A stretch of 41,650 bases of DNA from DATLYH01 sp035575035 (GTDB lineage Bacteria > Planctomycetota > Planctomycetia > Gemmatales > Gemmataceae). Within the stretch, counting starts at the first letter, position 1; every line of letters begins with the position of its first letter. Position numbers and translations under genes: made by a program. Of this stretch, positions 14,013 to 21,401 are shown piece after piece. Under the pieces are notes generated by a model that ran no database searches, was not told where the DNA came from, and saw only the letters and a list, made by a program, of their open reading frames with translations. Where the stretch lies: positions 1 to 41,650 of the forward strand of contig DATLYH010000142.1 of assembly GCA_035575035.1 (NCBI GenBank), written 5' to 3'.

Positions 14013-16295
14013 ATGCGCCTGATGACCTTGCTGCTGGTGCCTGTGATCGGCGCGGTGCTGCTCGCGCAGCCAAACTCCCCGGCGGCCGATTCGACCGACC
14101 CGAAACCCCAGCGCAAACCCTACGGCATCGACAAGCGCGTGCCGTGGACCACTTCGCGGATCAAGGGCTCGCCCGAACCGCCCGCCCCCTACCGCACTGA
14201 GATCGCCTTCCCCGCCCTGAAGTTTTTCGAGCCGCTGGAAATGGCCAGCGCCCCCGGCTGCGACCGCCTCTTCGTCGCCGAGCGGCCGGGACGAATCTAC
14301 TCCTTCCCCGACAATCCCGCCCGGGCCGACAAGGCCGAGCTGTTCCTCGATCTGAAAAAGACCGTCTATGGGCTGGCTTTGCATCCAAAGTTTGCCACCA
14401 ATGGATACGTTTATGTGACCTACGTCCTCGACCCCACCAAGACCGAGCCGCGGGGAACGCGGGTCGCGCGCTTCCAAGTGAGCAAGGACAACCCGCTTCG
14501 GGCCGACCCCGCCTCCGAGAAGATCATCCTCGAATGGCCGTCAGGCGGACACAACGGTGGCTGCCTGCGGTTCGGGCCGGACGGCTGTCTTTACATCGGC
14601 ACCGGCGACGGCAGCGGTATTGCCGACGAATTGCAGACCGGCCAGGACCTCAGCGACCTGCTCGGCGCCATCCTCCGCATCGACGTCGATCACCCCGACG
14701 AGGGACGGGCCTACGGTATCCCCCGAGACAATCCCTTTGTCCACATGGAGGGAGCCCGACCGGAGATCTGGGCCTACGGCTTGCGGCAGCCGTGGAAATT
14801 CAGCTTCGACCGCCAGACCGGCGACCTGTGGGCCGGCGAGGTCGGCCAGGACCTGTGGGAGATGGTCTACCGCATCGAACGCGGCGGCAATTACGGCTGG
14901 AGCGTCATGGAAGGAGCCCACCCCTTCCGCCCCGAGCGGAAGCGCGGGCCGACCCCCATCCGGCCGCCCATTGTCGAGCAGCCGCACTCCGCCTTCCGCT
15001 CGCTGACGGGCGGCTTCGTCTATCACGGCACCCGCCTGAAGGATTTGGCCGGCGCCTACATCTATGGCGACTTCGACACGGGCAAAGTCTGGGCCCTGCG
15101 CTACGATGGCCAGAAGGTCACCGCGCACCGGGAGTTGGCCACTACCCAGATTCGCATTGTCGCTTTCGGCGAGGACAACGCCGGCGAGATTTATCTGCTC
15201 GATTTCATGGGCGGGCAGATCCACCGTCTCGTCTCCGCCCCGCTCCCCCCGGGGGGTGGGGCGGCCGCGACGACCGCCTTCCCTCGTAAACTGAGCGAGA
15301 CCGGCCTCTTCGCCTCGACCAAGGACCACCAGCCGGCCCCCGGGCTGATCCCCTACTCGGTCAACGCCCAGCTCTGGTCGGACCATCTGATCAAGGAGCG
15401 CTTCCTCGCCCTACCCGGATATTCGCAGATCGAGTTCGAGACGGTCACCTATCCGCAGCCGGCCCCCGGCGCTCCGCCCGGCTGGCGCTTCCCCGACGGC
15501 ACGGTGATCGTCAAGACCTTCTCGCTGGAGATGGAGCGCGGCAACCCGGCGAGCCGGCGGCGGTTGGAAACGCGCATCCTCCACTTCGAAAAGCTGGCCG
15601 GCACCGAGGAGGTCGGCGATCAATACTGGCGCGGCTACACCTACCTCTGGAACGATGACCAGACCGACGCCGAACTGCTCGACGCCGGCGGCCTCGACCG
15701 CACCTACACGATCAAGGACCCGCAGGCTCCCGGCGGCATCCGGCAGCAGACCTGGCACTTCCCCAGCCGCAACGAGTGCATCCTCTGCCACACCATGCCG
15801 GCCAAGTTCGCCCTCGGCGTCAACACGCTCCAGATGAACAAGGACCACAACTACGGCGGCGTCATCGCCAACCAACTCCGCACCCTGGAGCATCTCGGCA
15901 TTTTCACCAAGCCCTTGCCCAGGCCGCCCGAGCAGCTGCCGCGCCTGGTCGATCCCGAGGATGAGAACCAGGATCTCGACCGCCGGGCCCGGTCGTATCT
16001 ACATGCCAACTGTGCTCACTGCCACATGAAATGGGGCGGCGGCAACGCCGAGTTCCAGCTCCTGGCGACATTGCCGTTGAAGGAACTGGGTATTGTCAAC
16101 ACGCGCCCCGGTCAGGGCTCCTTCGGCATCGCCGAGGCCCGCATCCTGGTCCCCGGCGAACCGGAGCGCTCGCTGATCTACCGCCGCATGATAACCCGGG
16201 ACCTGGGCCGGATGCCGCATATCGGCTCGAACGTGGTGGATGAGAAAGCCGCCCGGCTGATCTATGACTGGATCAAGCAGCTTAAGGACCGGTAA
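14013..16295 (+). CDS. PQQ-type sugar dehydrogenase fused to a c-type haem domain
   Basis: A 760-residue exported oxidoreductase. A signal peptide (MRLMTLLLVPVIGAVLLAQ) is followed by a glucose/sorbosone dehydrogenase beta-propeller at ~55-415: FVAERPGRIYSF, GLALHPKFATNGYVYVTYV, GHNGGCLRFGPDGCLYIGTGDG, PEIWAYGLRQPWKFSFDRQTGDLWAGEVGQ, GGNYGW. A Gly-rich linker encoded by a palindrome (15236-15263) leads to a C-terminal domain (~425-760) like the HNE_0200/SO_2930 family. It carries two haem-c sites, CILCH (C589/C592/H593) and CAHCH (C667/C670/H671). Oxidation of a sugar or polyol with electrons passed to haem and on to the respiratory chain is inferred; the substrate is unknown. The start is supported by the leader and by the absence of good upstream starts. 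The gene runs convergently into the tRNA. Confidence 0.88.
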   Translation: MRLMTLLLVPVIGAVLLAQPNSPAADSTDPKPQRKPYGIDKRVPWTTSRIKGSPEPPAPYRTEIAFPALKFFEPLEMASAPGCDRLFVAERPGRIYSFPDNPARADKAELFLDLKKTVYGLALHPKFATNGYVYVTYVLDPTKTEPRGTRVARFQVSKDNPLRADPASEKIILEWPSGGHNGGCLRFGPDGCLYIGTGDGSGIADELQTGQDLSDLLGAILRIDVDHPDEGRAYGIPRDNPFVHMEGARPEIWAYGLRQPWKFSFDRQTGDLWAGEVGQDLWEMVYRIERGGNYGWSVMEGAHPFRPERKRGPTPIRPPIVEQPHSAFRSLTGGFVYHGTRLKDLAGAYIYGDFDTGKVWALRYDGQKVTAHRELATTQIRIVAFGEDNAGEIYLLDFMGGQIHRLVSAPLPPGGGAAATTAFPRKLSETGLFASTKDHQPAPGLIPYSVNAQLWSDHLIKERFLALPGYSQIEFETVTYPQPAPGAPPGWRFPDGTVIVKTFSLEMERGNPASRRRLETRILHFEKLAGTEEVGDQYWRGYTYLWNDDQTDAELLDAGGLDRTYTIKDPQAPGGIRQQTWHFPSRNECILCHTMPAKFALGVNTLQMNKDHNYGGVIANQLRTLEHLGIFTKPLPRPPEQLPRLVDPEDENQDLDRRARSYLHANCAHCHMKWGGGNAEFQLLATLPLKELGIVNTRPGQGSFGIAEARILVPGEPERSLIYRRMITRDLGRMPHIGSNVVDEKAARLIYDWIKQLKDR
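15236..15263. repeat. Palindrome at a domain boundary
   Basis: CCGCCCCGCTCCCCC is mirrored by GGGGGTGGGGCGG around a CG centre. It lies in frame between the dehydrogenase propeller and the haem-c domain and codes for APLPPGGGAAA. It resembles the other in-gene palindromes of this window but is shorter and lacks the GAGAGG core. Confidence 0.5.
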
Positions 16296-16309
16296 CGATA
16301 TCCGTCTAT

Positions 16310-16725
16310 TACGCCCGGCAGGATTCGAACCTGCGACCTACGGTTTCTTTCCCACTTCGACTTTCGTCGCCGCCCGGAGGCGTTCGTGGGCTGGACTGTC
16401 TCTTCGCCATGCCATCCTGGTTTAGGCGGTGACCGTACAGTCTCTGCACAAGCGGCTGACGGCAAACCGCAGCAGTCCTGCTTGGGACCCCAGCGGTTGT
16501 CGCCTCTTGCTCAGGATTGCCATGACTGCGCGTCCTCCTTGCGGGGAGGGAAACCCGGGGGCCGCTCTCTTGCTCGCGCGTCGGCGCGGCGAAAAGGATG
16601 CCCTCCTGGTTGTGCCGATTGCAGTTTTAGGTTTTCCTGATCAGGTCACATTCATCGCGAGGTTTCCCCGCGCGATGCCCAATTGCCTTAGGAAACCGCC
16701 GCTCTATCCCCTGAGCTACGGGCGC
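16310..16725 (-). tRNA. tRNA-Arg(CCU), interrupted by a group I intron
   Basis: Joining 16725-16690 to 16346-16310 gives a complete 73-nt cloverleaf. The acceptor stem is GCGCCCG/CGGGCGT with discriminator A73. The D arm is GCTC-AGGGGATA-GAGC. The anticodon arm is GCGGT-TTCCTAA-ACCGT with anticodon CCT (arginine, AGG codons). The variable loop is AGGTC and the T arm GCAGG-TTCGAAT-CCTGC. Every stem pairs (one G-U closes the acceptor and one the anticodon stem). CCA is not encoded. The two halves are 343 bases apart; the break lies directly after anticodon base 36. The gene lies tail-to-tail with the dehydrogenase gene, 14 bases away. Confidence 0.95.
16347..16689 (-). ncRNA. Group I self-splicing intron in tRNA-Arg(CCU)
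   Basis: The 343-nt insert has group I features. P1 forms as CCU|AA with UUGGG around GGCAA, placing the required U-G pair at the 5' splice site. The last intron base is G (16347). P2 is CATCGCG/CGCGATG capped by a GGGGAAACC loop. P7 is GACTGT (16437-16442) with ACAGTC (16394-16399), in the classic R and S contexts GCAGAGACTGTACGGTCA and AAGAGACAGTCCAG. These closely resemble the Azoarcus tRNA-Ile intron. The extra ~140 nt relative to that intron appear to be enlarged peripheral stems, for example a C/G-rich hairpin around 16525-16565. No homing endonuclease frame is evident. Removal should be autocatalytic, using a guanosine cofactor. Confidence 0.93.
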
Positions 16726-16947
16726 ATCGGCCTGGTTTGTCGCGGGTTTTCACCTGCGCCGCCATCGCCGCCTTTTTTCCCTTCGCTAGGGCCGGTACAC
16801 CGGTCGTAACGGTTACCCGGCCCGGTCAGGGTTCGGACGAGACGGTGTCACCTAACCCCCGGCAAGAGAGGTGACGCCAGGCTTCGTCATCCTACCCGAA
16901 AGCCCCCTCTCCGTAAAGCGAGGCAACCACCTGGCGAAGGGCGCGGC

Positions 16948-19617
16948 TTATGCCTGGCCCACGTCCTTACGACGGAGAAACCAGGCGGTCAGCGCCAGGA
17001 GGACCGCCGTCTGGACGGCCAGCGCCAGGCACGCCAGCCCGACCGGGTACTCCTGCGCGGCGTACATCGGGTGATACGACGGCAGCCGGCTAGCGCCGCG
17101 GTGGATGGCCTGGTAGCCCCAGTACACCGGCGACAGCGTCTCGGCCAGCGCCAACAGCACGCCGCCCTGGATCGAGACAATCAGTCCGCCCAGGATGATT
17201 TGCGGGATCAACACGTAGGGGAGCAGTGCGCTGGCCCGGTCGGGGCTGGAGACGCAGGCCGACAGCAGCAGCCCCATCGCCACGCCACAGATCGCCAGCA
17301 ACACCAGCACCCCGTACTGCGGTAGGTAAGCCAGGCGATACTCCGGCGGCGGCACCTGCTCGCCCGGCAGCAGCGCGTGCAGCAATTCCAGCACGCCGTA
17401 GACCGCCGCCAGCAGCAGCAACACCTGAACCGCCGAGAGGAAACTCAACACCAGGAACTTGCTCCCCAGATAAGGGGGGATACGCAGGTTGAAGGCCCGC
17501 TCCCGGCCGTAAATCGCCTCCTCCTTGACGATCTCCTTGGAGGCGTTGTTGCAGCCGAACCAGAACACCGCGATCGCCAGGATGTTCAACAGCAGGTAGG
17601 TGTAGCGGGGATCGGTCATCGGCCCGACCGGCACGATCGGGTAGCGCCCGTCGAGCAACGTTTCCAGCAGCCTGCTCTCATGGATGTCGCGGAGCACCCT
17701 GAACAACTCTTCGCCGGTGATCGTGGTTTGCCGGTCCCCCTCCCCAACTGTGACCGCGACCCGGCGTAGCTGCTCGCGGTCGGTCAGGTCGTCGGGCCGC
17801 CGGCCCAGTACCTCCAGCGCTGTCAGTACCTCCGCCCCGCTGATCTGCCGATCCCCGCCGGGGCCCTTCACGGTGAACCGGGCCTGTCGGAATGCTTCAA
17901 GCTGGGCGGCGTCCCCTTCGACCGCGAGGCCGCTGAGGGCGTCGGCCACTTGCAGCAGCCGCCGCTCGGCCGGCTCCAGTCGGCGCAGGACCGGCACCTG
18001 GTTCTGGTACGGCTTGCCGGCGAAGCCGAGCAGCAGAAACGCGGCCACAATGGGGGCCTGCAAGAGCACCAGACGCAAGCTGCGGCGGTCGCTCCAGACC
18101 ATCTCGACGTAACGCTGGGTGAGCACGCGGAGTTGGTGGGCCGAGTCGATCAGCGGGGCCAGCCGCTCTCGGGCCGGGCCATAGCGGGCCGCCAACCGGC
18201 GGATGCGGTCGGCCAGCAGCGGCAGCCGCGACCGGGCCGCCTCCTCGGAGGCCAGGCCGGCCAGGAAGGTGCCCAGTGACGGCCGCACCACCGTCCCGAA
18301 CGGCACGCCGGCCTTGACCTCGACCTCCGGCACCCCGGACGGCACCGCCAGCCGCTTCTCCACGAACTCGCGGTACAGCTCGCTTTGGCGGAACTGCTCC
18401 TCCCAGGCCTCGGGCTCCTTGTCGGCCAGGCGGTCGTAGATCTCGCCCAGCCGATGGACACCGAAATAGGCCGGCGCCTCCCCTGGCGGGCCGTAGTAGA
18501 TCAGTCGGCCGCGGACCAGGACCAATGCCAGGTGGCAGCGGTCCACATTGTCCACGTTGTGGGTGATGCAGATCAGCGACCGCCCCTCGTCGGCCAGCCG
18601 GCGGAACAGACGCATCATCCGGGCTTCAGTGCCGGCGTCCAGGCCGCTGGTCGCCTCGTCGATGTAGAGCAGACACGGCCGGGCCAGCAACTCCGCCCCC
18701 AGGCTGACCCGCTTGATCTGCCCGCCGCTCAGGTTGGCGATCAGCGTGTCTCGGTGCGCGGTCAGCTCCATCTCCCGCAGCACCTCCTCGACTCGGGTTT
18801 GCAGCTCGGCTGGGTCGGTGTCGGCCGGCAGACGCAGCCGGGCGGTGTAGTAGAGCGCCCGCCAGACGGTGAGCTGGGTGTGGACGATATCCTTCTGCGG
18901 CACGTAGCCGAGCGACTGGCGGAAGTTGTCGTAGTGGCGGTAGAAGTCCTCGCCATTGGCCAGCACCTGGCCGCCGGTGGCCCGACGCCGGCCGTTGAGA
19001 CAGTCCATCAGCGTGCTCTTGCCCGAGCCGCTCGGCCCCAGCAGGCTGACGAACTCGCCCGGCTCGACGACCAGGCTGACGCCGTCGAGTAGCTTGCGCT
19101 CCTGGCCGGAACCGAGGCGGACAACTTTCTCCAGCCGGCGGGCCTCCAGGCGTAGGCTGCGGCTGTTGTCCAGCGCGTAGAGGACGCCGTCGGCCACGGC
19201 AAAAAGAAACGGGCCGATGCCGACGTGCTCGTGTTCCGGGAGGAAGACCGGCTCGGTGATGCGCCGGCCGCCCACGAACACGCCGTTGACGCTTTGCAGG
19301 TCGCGCAGACGCACTCCCTGGGGCAGCCGTTCCAACAGCGCGTGGTAGCGCGATACGGTCGGGTGCGCCAGGCGGATGTCACAGTCGGGGGCGCGGCCAA
19401 CGACCAGTCGGGGCTTGGTCCCGAAGAGCACGTCGAGGGTAACGGCCCGGCGCGGAGCGGTCCGCGGCCCACCGGCCGGGGGCGTCCAGCGCAGGGTGGC
19501 GTCGGCGAGAGGAGAGGCCTCCTCCGCAGGCCCGGTCGGCGCCAGCGATTTGCCGCACTGCTGGCAGAACTTGTGGTCGTCCGGGTTGGTGGTGCCGCAG
19601 CGGGGACAGCGTCTCAT
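16948..19617 (-). CDS. Zinc-ribbon/FHA/ABC-2 transporter fusion
   Basis: An 889-residue fusion. Residues 4-21 form a zinc ribbon (CPRC...CQQC). Residues ~60-145 form an FHA domain (GRAPDCDIRL, SRYHALL, NGVFVGG), which binds phosphothreonine peptides. Residues ~160-400 form an ABCG-type ATPase: Walker A GPSGSGKST (194-202), LSGGQIKR, Walker B CLLYIDEATSGLD and ITHN. A membrane region follows, with one segment near ~525 (VLLQAPIVAAFLLLGF) and a cluster from ~680 to the end, containing the ABC2 motif FGCNNASKEIVKEEAIYGRERAFNLRI. It resembles eukaryotic ABCG half-transporters. The ATG at 19617 is chosen, giving MRRCPRC; a GTG at 19629 is possible and neither has a strong ribosome site. It follows the kinase gene by 23 bases. 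The cargo is unknown. Confidence 0.88.
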   Translation of the reverse strand: MRRCPRCGTTNPDDHKFCQQCGKSLAPTGPAEEASPLADATLRWTPPAGGPRTAPRRAVTLDVLFGTKPRLVVGRAPDCDIRLAHPTVSRYHALLERLPQGVRLRDLQSVNGVFVGGRRITEPVFLPEHEHVGIGPFLFAVADGVLYALDNSRSLRLEARRLEKVVRLGSGQERKLLDGVSLVVEPGEFVSLLGPSGSGKSTLMDCLNGRRRATGGQVLANGEDFYRHYDNFRQSLGYVPQKDIVHTQLTVWRALYYTARLRLPADTDPAELQTRVEEVLREMELTAHRDTLIANLSGGQIKRVSLGAELLARPCLLYIDEATSGLDAGTEARMMRLFRRLADEGRSLICITHNVDNVDRCHLALVLVRGRLIYYGPPGEAPAYFGVHRLGEIYDRLADKEPEAWEEQFRQSELYREFVEKRLAVPSGVPEVEVKAGVPFGTVVRPSLGTFLAGLASEEAARSRLPLLADRIRRLAARYGPARERLAPLIDSAHQLRVLTQRYVEMVWSDRRSLRLVLLQAPIVAAFLLLGFAGKPYQNQVPVLRRLEPAERRLLQVADALSGLAVEGDAAQLEAFRQARFTVKGPGGDRQISGAEVLTALEVLGRRPDDLTDREQLRRVAVTVGEGDRQTTITGEELFRVLRDIHESRLLETLLDGRYPIVPVGPMTDPRYTYLLLNILAIAVFWFGCNNASKEIVKEEAIYGRERAFNLRIPPYLGSKFLVLSFLSAVQVLLLLAAVYGVLELLHALLPGEQVPPPEYRLAYLPQYGVLVLLAICGVAMGLLLSACVSSPDRASALLPYVLIPQIILGGLIVSIQGGVLLALAETLSPVYWGYQAIHRGASRLPSYHPMYAAQEYPVGLACLALAVQTAVLLALTAWFLRRKDVGQA

Positions 19618-19640
19618 GATGCAGGGCACTTTCTCGGGCT

Positions 19641-21362
19641 CTAATCTCCGGTCCGGGAAGGAGAGCCTTCCGCCTCCTTGCGCGGATAAAGCGTGATGGC
19701 CGTCACTCGCTCCCGCTCGACCTCGAAGCCGATGCCCAGGCTGTCGTAGCGGTAGAACTCGCCCCAGCCGCCCCGGGGCCGGGACGATGTTTTCTCCGTG
19801 GACACCGGAAGGGCAAACGTGCCGACCTGCGGCTGCTCTTCAGAGTAGACGCGCTTCATGTGGGCGTCGCTGTGGCCGACCTTGACACCGCGGCCGGACT
19901 CCCCCGGGTGCGGCGCCCGGACCACGACCGCGCGAACGATCCCCTGGAGCAGCACTACACTCACTTGCCGGTCGGACCAGGAGAGCACTTCAATTCGACT
20001 CAGGTTGGCTTCCCCGCCCAGATCGGCCGGTGTCAGGACGTGGCCGAGTGAGCCTCCCATGACCGTGCGGGCGCCGACCTGTCCGGCCGCCGGCGGGTTC
20101 GGGTCGCCGTGATGCTCTTCCTCGGGAGGTTGCCCCATACGGGCAATCACCACGTCGCGGCTATCGCCAATCTTGATGCCGAGTAGCGATTCCTCGGCCG
20201 GCGGGGCGGCCGGCTTGCGGAGCAGGACCCACAGGCCCCAGCCCGCCAGCGGCACCACCGCTACCAGGGCCGCCGTTGCCGCCCCGATCAGCCACCGCCG
20301 GCGCGACGGGGTCCTCACCTGCGATTGCGGCACATACTCCACGGTCGGCTGCTCCGCCTGACGCGAGGCCACCAGCCGCTCCAGGGCGCCGGGCGGCAGC
20401 AAGATGACGCCACTCGCCTTGCCCAGTTCGTTCAACCGCATGTAGACCTCCAGCGCGCTTTGCGGCCGCTCCCGCGGGTTGGGCCGGAGGCAGTGGTCAA
20501 GAAGCTCCTGCAAGGCCGGCGGTACCTCGGGGCACAGCTCGCTCAGCTTTTTGCCACCGACGTAAGGGAGCTGGCCGGTCAGCGCCTCATGGATGACCAC
20601 GGCGGCCGAGTACAGATCGGAACGGGCGTCGATGGGCTGGCCGGCCAGCTGCTCGGGCGACATGTAGCGCGGGGTGCCGAGCACGGCCCCGGGCTGGGTC
20701 AGGGTCTCGGCACTGCTGGGGCCGTCCTGACGGTAGATGCGGGCGATGCCGAAGTCGAGCACGCGCACATGCAGCCGGACGCCGCTCTGGCTGAGGAGGA
20801 AAACGTTGTCGGGCTTGATGTCGCGGTGGACGATCCCCTTGTCATGGGCGTGGATCAGGGCAAGCAGCAGCTGGCCGGCCAGCTGCAAGACGGCCTTCAG
20901 GGGCAAGGGGCCTTCGCTTTGCAGCCGCTCGCGCAGCGATTGCCCCCGAAGGTATTCCATCACCAGGAACGGCCCATGTTCGGGGTCGATGCCGAAGTCA
21001 TGGACCACCACGATATGCGGATCGGCGAGCTGGCTGGCGATGCGGGCCTCGCGCTGGAAGCGGGCGTCGAACTCGGCCTCGGCCCGCAGCTCGGGGTTGA
21101 TCAGTTTGACGGCGACCTCGCGCTCCAGTGTCAGGTCGATGCCGCGATAGACCTTGGCCATGCCGCCGCCGCCGCGCAGCTCGACGAGGCGGTAGCGCTG
21201 GCCGACGACCACCGGCAGTTGCAATTCCCGAGACGCCGGCCGCTTGCCGGTGGGGGTACGGGTGCCGGCGGCGGCCGCCGTGTCCGTCAGCGGGGTGCCG
21301 TCGTCCGGGCAGAAGCGGACGCTGTCTTCCAGTTCCTTGCCGCAGGTCGGACACTGGTGCAC
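19641..21362 (-). CDS. Membrane Ser/Thr protein kinase with zinc ribbon
   Basis: A 573-residue Hanks-type kinase. An N-terminal zinc ribbon (CPTC at 4-7, FCPDDG at 17-22) precedes the kinase domain (~55-315): Gly-rich loop RGGGGMAKVYRG, Lys86 in AVKLI, catalytic VHRDIKPDN with Asp181, DFG at 203-205, and GTPRYMSPEQLAG. One transmembrane helix (~357-381) leads to a ~190-residue outer domain of unknown fold. It contains LLGIKIGDSRDVVIARMGQP, which might sense an external signal. The GTG at 21362 follows GAGGAGAGACGACC and gives the zinc ribbon at the very start; a GTG at 21389 lacks this support. Downstream by 23 bases is the FHA-ABC transporter gene, the likely phosphorylation-dependent partner. 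Confidence 0.9.
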   Translation of the reverse strand: MHQCPTCGKELEDSVRFCPDDGTPLTDTAAAAGTRTPTGKRPASRELQLPVVVGQRYRLVELRGGGGMAKVYRGIDLTLEREVAVKLINPELRAEAEFDARFQREARIASQLADPHIVVVHDFGIDPEHGPFLVMEYLRGQSLRERLQSEGPLPLKAVLQLAGQLLLALIHAHDKGIVHRDIKPDNVFLLSQSGVRLHVRVLDFGIARIYRQDGPSSAETLTQPGAVLGTPRYMSPEQLAGQPIDARSDLYSAAVVIHEALTGQLPYVGGKKLSELCPEVPPALQELLDHCLRPNPRERPQSALEVYMRLNELGKASGVILLPPGALERLVASRQAEQPTVEYVPQSQVRTPSRRRWLIGAATAALVAVVPLAGWGLWVLLRKPAAPPAEESLLGIKIGDSRDVVIARMGQPPEEEHHGDPNPPAAGQVGARTVMGGSLGHVLTPADLGGEANLSRIEVLSWSDRQVSVVLLQGIVRAVVVRAPHPGESGRGVKVGHSDAHMKRVYSEEQPQVGTFALPVSTEKTSSRPRGGWGEFYRYDSLGIGFEVERERVTAITLYPRKEAEGSPSRTGD

Positions 21363-21401
21363 GGTCGTCTCTCCTCGAGCCTTACGCACGGCCGGCTATT
21401 C

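Noticed and set aside
16429..16809. Possible homing endonuclease frame within or beside the intron
   Set aside because: The frame runs antisense to the intron and into the tRNA and flank; it lacks LAGLIDADG, GIY-YIG, HNH or other endonuclease motifs.
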